From: Citromicrobium sp.
GTDB lineage: Bacteria; Pseudomonadota; Alphaproteobacteria; Sphingomonadales; Sphingomonadaceae
Length of the DNA stretch: 64,000 bases
Direction of reading: 5' to 3'
Assembly: GCA_002729695.1 (NCBI GenBank)
Contig: PBYQ01000015.1
Span: forward strand, 124,001-188,000
In this document: positions 1 to 7,831 of the stretch, piece by piece
How positions within the stretch are numbered: position 1 is the stretch's first letter
How the letters are laid out: every line of letters begins with the position of its first letter
The notes under the pieces: model-generated
Seen by the model: only the letters and a program-made list of their open reading frames with translations
What the model was told of the DNA's origin: nothing
Database searches by the model: none
Made by a program: the position numbers and the translations under genes

Positions 1-67
1 CGTACCAGCTTTCGAGGTCGGAAAAGCTCTGCGCGCCGAACGCGATCTTGGTCAGGTTGAGCGGCAT
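1..67 (-). CDS. DUF1489 family protein, N-terminal fragment
   Basis: Only the first 22 codons are in the window; the gene runs off the left edge. The minus strand from ATG at 67 reads MPLNLTKIAFGAQSFSDLES and then WY, matching the conserved opening of DUF1489 proteins (MPL-L-K-x-x-G-x-x-S-x-x-x-L). These are about 140-150 residue proteins of unknown function found widely in Alphaproteobacteria. The call rests on this short stretch only, so the family is likely but not certain. No clear ribosome-binding site is visible upstream. Confidence 0.6.
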   Translation of the reverse strand, partial: MPLNLTKIAFGAQSFSDLESWY

Positions 68-131
68 GGGGGTGAGGTAGGGGCTCGACGCATCCGCATC
101 AACTTGCCCGTTCTTGAACCTACCCGTCGCT

Positions 132-210
132 CCGGACTTGATCCGGGGCAAGGCTGCCTTTGCCGTGGCGCCGGAAGGAAGCTGGACCCCGGATCAAGTC
201 CGGGGTGACG
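132..210. repeat. REP-like inverted repeat pair
   Basis: CCGGACTTGATCCGGGG (132-148) is repeated as its exact reverse complement at 187-203, giving 17-bp arms about 38 bases apart, followed by GGTGACG. Each arm is itself nearly self-complementary around its centre. This is a typical intergenic palindrome of sphingomonad genomes. It lies between the DUF1489 start (67) and the lipoprotein stop (286). Nothing else is seen in the 68-285 gap. Confidence 0.7.
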
Positions 211-285
211 ATTATGGGAGGATAGTCGGCTGGGCACGCGCAGGCGCGAAAGTCGTAACTCGTCGGATGACTGCCTTTAGCGCAA

Positions 286-705
286 CTAATCGCCGTCCTG
301 CCTAAAGCGCTTCTGGCATTCCACCCCTGACGGCAGCTGGGTCATTTCGACCACCTTCGTAAAGACAAACTGACGGGTGGCGGGCCACATAGTAGTCCGC
401 TTTCTAGGCGCAACATAGCCGTATCCAACCACGCGGAAGCAGACGGTCTCTTCGGGTCGATCACGCTGCCTCTCTATGACGGGCCTTGCGTAAATTTCTC
501 TCCACCGTTCCTCCTCGAAATAGAAGGGTAATGCCGTCTCGCCTTCAACATCGTCGGGTAAGAAATTCGGGTATTCCCAGTGTGCATCCAACAGGCCATG
601 AACTAGGCGGGACGCGGAAGGCGATTGCGCAACGGATGGGGCGGTGCTTGCGCAAGCCGACACACCGAAAATCATAGCAAACGCTAGGGTCCCGAACCTT
701 TTCAT
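286..705 (-). CDS. small putative lipoprotein, unknown function
   Basis: 139 residues. The N-terminus is a basic MKRF followed by a hydrophobic stretch and the lipobox-like GVSAC (Cys about residue 18), so it is probably a lipid-anchored envelope protein. The mature part is rich in Arg, Glu and aromatic residues (WREIYARP, CFRVVGYGYV) and has two Cys residues that could pair. I do not recognise the family. It lies 75 bases downstream of mgtE on the same strand and could be read from the same transcript. There is no strong Shine-Dalgarno before the ATG at 705. Confidence 0.6.
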   Translation of the reverse strand: MKRFGTLAFAMIFGVSACASTAPSVAQSPSASRLVHGLLDAHWEYPNFLPDDVEGETALPFYFEEERWREIYARPVIERQRDRPEETVCFRVVGYGYVAPRKRTTMWPATRQFVFTKVVEMTQLPSGVECQKRFRQDGD

Positions 706-780
706 CAGGAAAAGAATACATTGCTGCGGAAGGTCCGCAATCGGATCGTTCGCTGGCCGACGGCTAACACCACTCGGCCC

Positions 781-2238
781 TTACCCCACCAGCCCACTCG
801 CGACCGCCAGCCCCAGAAACGCGAAGAAGCCCATCGAGTCGGTCACCATTGTCACGAACACCGACGACGCGACCGCTGGGTCCTGACCGGCGCGTTCGAA
901 CAGTACCGGGACCAGCACGCCCGCCAGCCCCGCCGTCACCACATTGATCACCATCGCCAGCGCGATCACCGCGCCGAGCGTGACGGAGAATACCAGCGCA
1001 GTGCCGATGCCGACCAGCACCGCCACGGTCACCCCGTTGAGGATCGCCACGCGCGCCTCGCGCCACAGGATCCTGCCGGTATTGGCCTTGGTCAGCTGAT
1101 TGGTGGCGATCGCGCGGACGGTCACGGCCATGGTCTGCGTGCCGGCATTACCGCCGATGCTCGCCACGATCGGCATCAGGATCGCGAGCGCCACCAGCTG
1201 CTCGATCGCCGCGCCGAAGGCCGCGATGATCAGCGACGCGACCAGCGCGGTGCCGAGGTTCGCGACCAGCCAGCGCACGCGGCTGCTGAAGGCCTCGCGG
1301 ATCGGTTCGTTGATGTCGCCGTCGCCCGCACCCGAGAGCAGCAGGGCATCCTCACCCGCTTCTTCGGAGATGATGTGGACCACGTCGTCGACCGTCATCT
1401 GGCCGACCAGTCGACCGCTCTCGTCGACCACGGCGGCGGAGATCAGCGCGTATTTCTGGAACATCAGCGCGACCTCTTCCTGATCCATCTGGACCGGGAT
1501 CAGCGTCTGGTCGCGTTTCATCACGTCGGTCAGTGCGATCTTGCGCGGCGTGGTCAAAATCCAGCTGAGCGAGCAGGTGCCGACCGGGTGGTGCGCCTCG
1601 TCGACCACGAAGACTTCGAAGAAATCGCCCAGCACCGTGCCGTGGATGCGCAGGTAGTCGATCAGGTCGCCCACCGTCAGGTGTTCGGGCACGGCCACGA
1701 ACTCGCGGCTCATCAGGCGCCCGGCGGTTTCTTCCGGATAGGACAGCGCGCTTTCGATCGCGGCGCGCCCTTCCGCCTCCATCTCGGCAAGGATCGCGCG
1801 CTGGTCGGTCGCGTCGAGATCCTCGATCAGCTGGACCGCGTCGTCGGTCTCCAGCTGGTCGGCAATCAGCGCCACCGCGTCGGCGGGCAGCGCCTCCATC
1901 ATTTCCTCGCGGACCCAGTCGTTCAGCTCGGCGACCACTTCGCCGGTCATCAGGTCGCTGATCGCGATGGTCAGGTCGGCGCGTTCGTCGGTGTCGAACA
2001 GTTCGAGGAGGTCAGCCACGTCGGCGGGGTGGAGCGGTTCGACCAGTTCGTAGACTTCGCCCTTGCGGTCTTCCTCCAGCGCAAGGCGCACGGCGCGGAC
2101 ATATTCGGGCTTGAGCCGGTTTTCCTCGTCGTGGCGTTCGTCATCCACGCGATCGTCGGGGCGGCCCTCGTTGGCGCTTTCCTCCACGGCAACCGCCGCC
2201 GGGTCGATTGCATCGTCGAGGAGAGGGTCCGCGCTCAT
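781..2238 (-). CDS. mgtE: magnesium transporter MgtE
   Basis: 485 residues, normal for the family. It forms a dimeric inner-membrane Mg2+ channel gated by cytosolic Mg2+. Order of parts: a poorly conserved acidic lead (1-40), the helical MgtE N domain (about 45-165), a CBS pair (about 170-300), then five membrane segments from about residue 318. The conserved pore region PIVASIGGNAGTQT and the Asp in the last helix (VTDSMGF) are present. ATG at 2238 is the only sensible start. The acidic N-terminal lead is longer than in many homologues. It is transcribed away from the cyclophilin gene at 2406, leaving a divergent 167-base promoter region. Confidence 0.95.
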   Translation of the reverse strand: MSADPLLDDAIDPAAVAVEESANEGRPDDRVDDERHDEENRLKPEYVRAVRLALEEDRKGEVYELVEPLHPADVADLLELFDTDERADLTIAISDLMTGEVVAELNDWVREEMMEALPADAVALIADQLETDDAVQLIEDLDATDQRAILAEMEAEGRAAIESALSYPEETAGRLMSREFVAVPEHLTVGDLIDYLRIHGTVLGDFFEVFVVDEAHHPVGTCSLSWILTTPRKIALTDVMKRDQTLIPVQMDQEEVALMFQKYALISAAVVDESGRLVGQMTVDDVVHIISEEAGEDALLLSGAGDGDINEPIREAFSSRVRWLVANLGTALVASLIIAAFGAAIEQLVALAILMPIVASIGGNAGTQTMAVTVRAIATNQLTKANTGRILWREARVAILNGVTVAVLVGIGTALVFSVTLGAVIALAMVINVVTAGLAGVLVPVLFERAGQDPAVASSVFVTMVTDSMGFFAFLGLAVASGLVG

Positions 2239-2405
2239 GGTCTGGCCCCTAAGCGGATGGCCCGTAAAAGCAAGTCAGCGCGGTGTCTTGCAGGGCGTGG
2301 AGACTGTGCGGGCTGGCGCATGGGCGGGGTAGTGCATACTCGGGGTGACAGGGCACCGCTGTGCGGCTAGCGCACGCGGCAACGCATTACCCAAGGAGAT
2401 TCCCG

Positions 2406-2867
2406 ATGGCAGACAAACTGACCTTCACCCTCGATACCGGCGATGGCGAGCCCAAGGACGTTGTGATCAAGCTGCGCCCCGACCTCGCGCCCGGCCATGT
2501 CGAGCGGATTACCGAGCTTGCTAAGGACGGCTTCTACGACGGCGTCGTCTTCCACCGCGTGATCCCCGGCTTCATGGCGCAGGGCGGCGACCCGACCGGC
2601 ACCGGCATGGGCGGCAGCGACAAGCCCGACCTGAAGGCCGAATTCAACAGCGAACCGCATACCCGCGGCACCTGCTCGATGGCGCGCACCCAGGTTCCCG
2701 ACAGCGCGAACAGCCAGTTCTTCATCTGCTTCGACGACGCCGAGTTCCTCGACGGCCAGTACACCGTGTGGGGCCAGGTCGAGAGCGGCATGGACCACAT
2801 CGACGCGCTGCCCAAGGGCGAGCCGCCCGCAAATCCGGGCAAGATCGTCAAGGCGACCGTCGGCTGA
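2406..2867 (+). CDS. cyclophilin-type peptidyl-prolyl cis-trans isomerase
   Basis: 153 residues, a single cyclophilin domain with no signal peptide, so cytosolic. It catalyses cis-trans isomerisation of Xaa-Pro bonds. Diagnostic motifs are present: FHRVIPGFMAQGGDP (active-site Arg, Phe, Gln), the CSMAR segment, and NSQFFICF. The reading frame opens upstream at 2361, but ATG 2406 is preceded by AAGGAG at correct spacing and starts the conserved fold. A strong intrinsic terminator follows at 2892, so the gene probably stands alone. Confidence 0.93.
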   Translation: MADKLTFTLDTGDGEPKDVVIKLRPDLAPGHVERITELAKDGFYDGVVFHRVIPGFMAQGGDPTGTGMGGSDKPDLKAEFNSEPHTRGTCSMARTQVPDSANSQFFICFDDAEFLDGQYTVWGQVESGMDHIDALPKGEPPANPGKIVKATVG

Positions 2868-2891
2868 CCCGAGCACGAGGATGACGGATCA

Positions 2892-2915
2892 GGGGCGCTT
2901 CGGCGCCCCTTTTTT
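2892..2915 (+). terminator. intrinsic terminator of the cyclophilin gene
   Basis: GGGGCGC (2892-2898), loop TTCG, GCGCCCC (2903-2909), then six T (2910-2915). It is a perfect 7-bp GC stem with a stable UUCG tetraloop and a U tract, 25 bases after the cyclophilin stop. Confidence 0.92.
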
Positions 2916-2939
2916 GTGGGGTCGGTTGACATCGCTGGC

Positions 2940-2964
2940 GGAACGTCCCGGCCCCGTCTGCGTC
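2940..2964 (+). promoter_or_regulatory. possible EcfG-type general-stress promoter
   Basis: GGAAC (2940-2944), 16 bases, then CGTC (2961-2964). This matches the alphaproteobacterial sigma-EcfG pattern GGAAC-N16/17-CGTT except for the last base. It lies 33 bases before the ATG of the NmrA-like gene. It is a pattern match only. Confidence 0.3.
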
Positions 2965-2996
2965 GGTAGGGTGAACATCGTCAAAGGACCTTCCCC

Positions 2997-3611
2997 ATGA
3001 AAGTACTCGTTTCAGGCGCGACCGGGCACACCGGCAAGCGCATCGTTTCCGAATTGCTCGACGCAGGCCACTCCCCCGTGGCGCTGGTCCGCGAGAGTTC
3101 GGACACCTCCGAGCTTCCCGAAGGCTGCGAAACGCGGCTCGGCGACCTGACCGACCTGCCGGCCGACGCGTGCTCCGGCATGGACGCGGTGATCTTCGCC
3201 GCCGGGTCGGGCAGCGGCACCGGGCCGGAGATGACCGACAAGGTCGATCGCGACGGAGCGATGGCGCTGGTCGACCGCGCGAAGGCGGCGGATGTCGATC
3301 GATTCGTGATGCTCAGCGCGCGCGGCGTCGACGATCCCGACCCCGCCAGCGATCTCTATCACTACGCGAAGGCAAAGAAGGCGGCCGACGAACACCTGGT
3401 TGCATCGGGCGTGCCCTACGCGATCGTCCGTCCCGGCCCGCTGACCCATGGCGATGGCGCGCGCGACGTGCGGCTGGGGGACAATGTCGAGGGGAAGGGC
3501 ACCACCGCGCGCGGCGATCTGGCTGCGGTGATGGTGCGTGCGCTGACCGACGATACGCTCGCCAACCAGACCTTCGCCATGGAGAGCGTCGGCGAGACGG
3601 CAGAGGCCTGA
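2997..3611 (+). CDS. NAD(P)-binding NmrA/SDR-like oxidoreductase
   Basis: 204 residues. The atypical short-chain dehydrogenase (YwnB/NmrA-like) fold is shown by the N-terminal glycine-rich nucleotide motif GATGHTGKR (residues 7-15), FVMLSARG in the middle strand, a Tyr-x-x-x-Lys-like HYAKAKK, and YAIVRPGPL. Substrate is unknown; relatives bind NAD(P)H as redox sensors or act on flavins and quinones. Shine-Dalgarno AAAGGA precedes the ATG. It ends 4 bases from the tail of the convergent LysR gene. Confidence 0.85.
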   Translation: MKVLVSGATGHTGKRIVSELLDAGHSPVALVRESSDTSELPEGCETRLGDLTDLPADACSGMDAVIFAAGSGSGTGPEMTDKVDRDGAMALVDRAKAADVDRFVMLSARGVDDPDPASDLYHYAKAKKAADEHLVASGVPYAIVRPGPLTHGDGARDVRLGDNVEGKGTTARGDLAAVMVRALTDDTLANQTFAMESVGETAEA

Positions 3612-3615
3612 CGCT

Positions 3616-4500
3616 CTAGAGCCCCGCCTTGATGAGCCAGTCGTGGAACATCCGCACCGGGCGTTCCTCCAGCGCGGCGGGCTTGCACACGAACCAGTAG
3701 CTGTAGGGGCTGTCGACATCGGCGTCGAACAGGTCGACCAGCCGGTCGTCCGCCGCGCGGCGCCGGTGGTCATCGTGCATGATCGCGATGCCGAGCCCCT
3801 GCGCTGCCGCCTCCAGCATCAGCTGGCCCGAATCGTAGTGGTCGATCGCGTTCGGCTCGAGGTCGGACATGCCCAGCGCCGCCTTCCACGCGGTGAAGCT
3901 TTCGGGCAGGCCGTTGTGAATCAGGAACGTCTGGCGCGAGAGCAACTCGGGGTCGGGGTGCGATCCCAGCTTCGCCGCCAGTTCGGCATTGGTGATCGCG
4001 TGGACCTTGTTCTCGTCCAGCCGCACCGCGTGCAGCCCGGACGACGGCCCGCGCGAGAGGATGATCGCCGCGTCGAGCGTGTCGCCCACGCGGTCTTCCA
4101 GATGCGGGCCCGTGTCGATGTCGATATGCAGGATCGGGTGCAGCCGCCGCAGCTCCGCGAGGCGCGGGAACAGGCGCTGCGTACCGAACAGCGGCAGCAC
4201 GCCGAGGTGCAGCCGCAGGACGGAGCTGTTTTCCGACTGGCCTTCGACCGCGCGCGACAGCGCTTCGAAATGCGGCAGCACCGCCTCGTGGAACGCCGCG
4301 CCCTCGTCGGTCAGCTGCATCGCCTGCCGGGCGCGGGTGAACAGTTTCTTGCCGATGAACTCTTCCAGCGTCGCGATCCGGCGGCTGAGCGCCGATGGGC
4401 TGAGGCTGAGCTGGTTGGCAGCCGCGCGCGCCGATCCGAGGCGCACGGTGTACATGAACGCTTCGAGCGAGCGCAGCGGGGGAAGGCGTCGTTTGGCCAT
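3616..4500 (-). CDS. LysR-family regulator, GcvA-like
   Basis: 294 residues. It has an N-terminal winged helix-turn-helix (about residues 6-65; SARAAANQLSLSPSALSRRI) and a LysR effector-binding domain (about 95-290). The RSLEAF opening and the YSYWFV motif near the C-terminus are typical of the GcvA/AmpR-like branch. It lies downstream of corC on the same strand, 89 bases away, and tail-to-tail with the NmrA-like gene, so its target cannot be read from divergent arrangement. Confidence 0.9.
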   Translation of the reverse strand: MAKRRLPPLRSLEAFMYTVRLGSARAAANQLSLSPSALSRRIATLEEFIGKKLFTRARQAMQLTDEGAAFHEAVLPHFEALSRAVEGQSENSSVLRLHLGVLPLFGTQRLFPRLAELRRLHPILHIDIDTGPHLEDRVGDTLDAAIILSRGPSSGLHAVRLDENKVHAITNAELAAKLGSHPDPELLSRQTFLIHNGLPESFTAWKAALGMSDLEPNAIDHYDSGQLMLEAAAQGLGIAIMHDDHRRRAADDRLVDLFDADVDSPYSYWFVCKPAALEERPVRMFHDWLIKAGL

Positions 4501-4589
4501 GACGGCGACCTTTGCAAATGGTTGCGACCCACAAAAGCCCTATTTTAGGCCGTGGTCCCGCTTGGGGGCGGTGGGGCGGACCCGCCCGC

Positions 4590-5519
4590 CTATTCTTCGT
4601 CGTCCCACCCGTCTTCGGGCGCATGCAGACGGACGCGCTTCACATGCGTCTCGTCGCCTTCGATCACCTCGATCGTCCAGCCCTTGGGATGCTGCACCTT
4701 CGCGCCGACCTGCGGCACCTGCTCGGCGAGGATGAAGGTGAGGCCGCCCATCGTATCGACCGATTCCTCGACCTCGGCCAGCGCGGGATCGATTCGCTTT
4801 GCGATATCGTCCAGCTCGGCGCGGGCGTCGATTTCCCACACGCCCTGGCTGAGCGATTCGATCCACTCCTCGGGTGCATCGTCGTGCTCGTCCTCGATCT
4901 CGCCGACGATTTCCTCGACCAGATCCTCGATCGTGATGATCCCGTCGGTGCCCGAAAACTCGTCTACCACGATGGCAAGGTGCATCCGGTTGGTCCGCAT
5001 GTCGGCCAGCACGTCGAGCGCACTGCGGCTCTGCGGGACGTAGAGCGGTTCGCGCATCAGCGTGGTCCAGTTCTCGGGCGGCGGTGTGCCGTTGATGAGG
5101 AAGGGGAACACATCCTTGATGTGGATCATCCCGATCACATCGTCGAGCTGTTCGCGGTAGACCGGCAGGCGCGAATGGCCGTGTTCGGAGAACACGCCGA
5201 GCAGTTCTTCCCACGAAGAGCCTGCCTCCACCGCGACGATCTCGCCGCGCGGAATCGCGACGTCGTCGGCGTCGTGTTCGCTGAAATGCAGGAGATTGCG
5301 CAGCATCTCGCGCTCTTCCCGCGACAGGTCGCCCGCGCCGGGTGCCTCGCCGCTGGCGGCTTCGTCGCCCTCGTGCTCGTTGATCTTGTCCTCGAGCTCG
5401 CGGCGCAGGCTGCGCTCGCCGCCCTGACCTTCGAAGAATCTGCGCATCGCGAGCCAAAGCCCGCGTCTACTGTCCGCGTCTCCCGCGGCAGTGCCCCTAT
5501 CGCTGTCGGTTTCGGGCAT
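4590..5519 (-). CDS. corC: CorC/HlyC family CBS-domain protein
   Basis: 309 residues from ATG 5519. It has paired CBS domains (about residues 60-185; SRLPVYREQLDDVIGMIHIKD, then MHLAIVVDEF) followed by the CorC/HlyC C-terminal domain (about 200-290). There is no N-terminal DUF21 membrane domain, so this is the short cytosolic YbeX/CorC form linked to Mg2+/Co2+ homeostasis and ribosome biology. It follows ybeY by 25 bases on the same strand, the usual ybeY-corC pairing. The frame extends to 5585, but that region overlaps the end of ybeY and is not conserved. Confidence 0.9.
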   Translation of the reverse strand: MPETDSDRGTAAGDADSRRGLWLAMRRFFEGQGGERSLRRELEDKINEHEGDEAASGEAPGAGDLSREEREMLRNLLHFSEHDADDVAIPRGEIVAVEAGSSWEELLGVFSEHGHSRLPVYREQLDDVIGMIHIKDVFPFLINGTPPPENWTTLMREPLYVPQSRSALDVLADMRTNRMHLAIVVDEFSGTDGIITIEDLVEEIVGEIEDEHDDAPEEWIESLSQGVWEIDARAELDDIAKRIDPALAEVEESVDTMGGLTFILAEQVPQVGAKVQHPKGWTIEVIEGDETHVKRVRLHAPEDGWDDEE

Positions 5520-5544
5520 GGCCCAGTGCTGTACTCCTGTTGCT

Positions 5545-6027
5545 TCAGCGATCCCCATATGGGTCGGCGATGCCCAGCTGTGCAAGCGCCTTCACCTCAA
5601 GGGCCTCCATTTCCTCTGCATCCTTCGTCGAAATCTCGTGATCGAGCCCCGCCAGATGGAGTAGCCCGTGGATCACGAGGTGGGTCGCATGGTCTTCCAG
5701 AGTGGCATTCTTCTCGCCCGCCTCGCGCGCGCAGGTCTCGTGCGCGAGCGCGATGTCGCCCAGCAGCACGGGCGGACCGTCGGAGGGAAGCGCGACCAGT
5801 TCGTCGCGCTCCAGCATCGGGAAGCTGAGCACGTTGGTCGGCTTGTCCTTCTCGCGCCATCCTTTGTTGAGTTCGTGGACCTCAGCATCGCTGGTGAACA
5901 GGATGCTCGCTTCGAGCCGGGGATTCGCCAGCGCCGGCTCGACCGAGCCGGCGGCCCGCACGGCCCGCTGCGCCAGCGCTTCCCACGCGCCTTGCGGCCA
6001 GCCGTCGACTTCGATCTCAAGCTCCAT
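5545..6027 (-). CDS. ybeY: endoribonuclease YbeY (rRNA maturation)
   Basis: 160 residues from ATG 6027. YbeY is a zinc endoribonuclease acting in 16S rRNA 3' end maturation and 70S quality control. The metal motif HGLLHLAGLDH (H3xH5xH) is intact near residues 118-128, and NVLSFPM precedes it. The frame is open to 6108, but MELEIEVDGW at 6027 is the conserved start; the extra 27 codons derive partly from a repeated element at 6060-6085. It is followed by corC. Its usual upstream partner phoH lies 4.6 kb away. Confidence 0.92.
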   Translation of the reverse strand: MELEIEVDGWPQGAWEALAQRAVRAAGSVEPALANPRLEASILFTSDAEVHELNKGWREKDKPTNVLSFPMLERDELVALPSDGPPVLLGDIALAHETCAREAGEKNATLEDHATHLVIHGLLHLAGLDHEISTKDAEEMEALEVKALAQLGIADPYGDR

Positions 6028-6337
6028 GCACGCCTCCATCGGGCGTGTGCACGCGATCTCTGACACACCTGACACAGTGTTCTGGGGGAGAAAACGAGCG
6101 GCTTCCATGGCGGCGACGCGACGCGAGAGAGAAAGGCGAAGAGCAGGCGATCATCGCCCCCTGCCTAGCGCAGCGGCGCCGGGTTAGGAAAGCGGATTGG
6201 GCATGTCCGTGACGTACTCCGCACCAGACCCATTCGGCTCCATGCAAATATAGCACAACGCACACTTCCCTTGGGTTGCAGCGGAACTTCCCCGGCAGCC
6301 AGCAGTTGACGATTACCGCAAGGTGCTAGGGGTCAGA
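6028..6337. promoter_or_regulatory. divergent ybeY / HWE kinase promoter region
   Basis: 310 bases without a convincing gene. It holds the repeat at 6060-6085. Toward the kinase it holds a candidate EcfG-type promoter, GGAAC (6283-6287), 16 bases, AGTT (6304-6307), where the expected -10 element is CGTT. The frames open here translate to low-complexity Arg/Ala-rich peptides and are not called. Confidence 0.35.
6060..6085. repeat. 26-bp repeat, copy 1 (ybeY leader)
   Basis: CTGACACACC followed by TGACACAGTGTTCTGG. It matches 62750-62775 at 24 of 26 bases. GACAC and GTGTC form a short inverted pair. It sits 33 bases upstream of the ybeY start and is open in the ybeY frame, encoding a peptide resembling NTVSGVS. 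Confidence 0.75.
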
Positions 6338-7816
6338 TTGGCAATCGATTTTCTCGAACTGGCGGAGGCGTCGCCCAATCCATACGTTCTGCTAGACCGC
6401 GAGCTGCGGCTGGTATGGATGAACCGCGCCTACCTCGATGTGACGATGCGCGATCGGGACGACATCGTGGGACGCACGATGTTCGATGCGTTCCCGAGCG
6501 ATCCGGACTCCGAAAGCTACCGTCAGCTCAGGGATTCGTTCGAACACGTCCTCGAAACGGGCGAGACGGACGAGATCGCGCTGATCCGCTACGACATTGC
6601 CCGGCCCGATGGCGGGATGGACACCCGGTACTGGAGCGCGACGCATAGCCCGCTCAGCGGCAGCGACGGGTCGCTGAAATATATCCTCCAGCACACGGTC
6701 GACGTCACCGAGCTCCACGAATTGCGCCAGCTGCGCAAGGAAATCGGCGTGGTCCGCCGTGCCGAAGCGGTCGAAGCGCGCAATCGCGATCTCGAGCGCG
6801 AGAGCCAGCGCATGCTCGAATTCTTCGAGCAGGCACCCGGCTTCGTTGCAGTGCTTGGCGGGCCGGATCACGTCTTCCAGATGGCCAACACGTCCTACCT
6901 CGATCTCGTGGGGCGCGACGATATCCTGGGCAAACCATTGCGAGAGGCGCTGCCGGAAGTGATCGAGCAGGGCTTCGTCGAGGTGCTCGACCGGGTCTAT
7001 TCCACGGGCGAGCCCTATATCGGCAGGCGCGACCGCGTAATCCTCGAAGGCACAAACATTCCGGCGCACAGCCACCGTGTGCTCAACTTCATCTTCCAGC
7101 CGATTTCGGAAGATGACGGCACGACCACTGGTATCATCGTGCAAGGGTACGATGTGACGGAGGAAGTGGAGTACGAGAAGCGCCAGTCGCTGCTGATCCA
7201 AGAACTGAACCACCGGGTGAAGAACACGCTGGCGGTGGTCCAGAGCCTGGCCCAGCAGACCTTTCGCGACGTTCCGGACTCCGCGCGGGCAATGGCGATC
7301 TACAAGGCGCGGCTCCACGCGCTGGCCGCCGCTCACGGATTGCTCACCGAATCGAGCTGGAGCCCGGCGAGCGTGCGCCAGATCGTGGAGTTGACCACCA
7401 GCGCCGCGTTCGGATCGCTTGACGGTCGGGTGGTGCTTGAAGGGCCGAATTACCTGCTCAACCCGGAGGTTGCGCTGGCGTTGACGATGATCGTCCATGA
7501 GCTGACCACCAACGCGATCAAGTACGGCGCGCTGTCGAACGACGAGGGCCGCGTCCATGTCGGCTGGTCGGTCGAGTCGGATGGCGAGTGCGAAAAGCTG
7601 GCCTTCGTCTGGCAGGAACGCGGCGGCCCCGAGGTTCACGAGCCGGAGCGCGAGGGCTTCGGCACCCGGCTGATCCGCAGCGGGATTACCTCGAAACGGG
7701 GCACCACGGTGGACATGCGTTACGAGCCCGCCGGGCTGGAGTGCGAACTGACCGTGACGCTAGAATGCGGCGCGCTCCGCGACGGCGGGATCAGTTCGCC
7801 GATGGTGCCGGGCTGA
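6338..7816 (+). CDS. PAS-PAS HWE-family sensor histidine kinase
   Basis: 492 residues. Two PAS domains (about 10-115 and 150-265) precede an HWE-type dimerisation domain with ELNHRVKNTLAVVQSLA (phospho-acceptor His about residue 292) and a catalytic domain with the defining W-x-E in FVWQERGGPEV. No membrane segment, so cytosolic. Such kinases often feed the PhyR/EcfG general stress response or act as LOV/PAS sensors; no FMN-binding Cys motif is evident. Start: TTG at 6338 follows AGGGG at good spacing; GTG at 6323 is an alternative. No response regulator lies next to it. It ends 16 bases from a convergent acyl-CoA dehydrogenase. Confidence 0.9.
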   Translation: MAIDFLELAEASPNPYVLLDRELRLVWMNRAYLDVTMRDRDDIVGRTMFDAFPSDPDSESYRQLRDSFEHVLETGETDEIALIRYDIARPDGGMDTRYWSATHSPLSGSDGSLKYILQHTVDVTELHELRQLRKEIGVVRRAEAVEARNRDLERESQRMLEFFEQAPGFVAVLGGPDHVFQMANTSYLDLVGRDDILGKPLREALPEVIEQGFVEVLDRVYSTGEPYIGRRDRVILEGTNIPAHSHRVLNFIFQPISEDDGTTTGIIVQGYDVTEEVEYEKRQSLLIQELNHRVKNTLAVVQSLAQQTFRDVPDSARAMAIYKARLHALAAAHGLLTESSWSPASVRQIVELTTSAAFGSLDGRVVLEGPNYLLNPEVALALTMIVHELTTNAIKYGALSNDEGRVHVGWSVESDGECEKLAFVWQERGGPEVHEPEREGFGTRLIRSGITSKRGTTVDMRYEPAGLECELTVTLECGALRDGGISSPMVPG

Positions 7817-7831
7817 ACGCCAGCGCCGCGA

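Noticed and set aside
721..2370. Plus-strand frame of about 549 codons over mgtE
   Set aside because: His/Arg/Asp-rich shadow of mgtE with no domain features.
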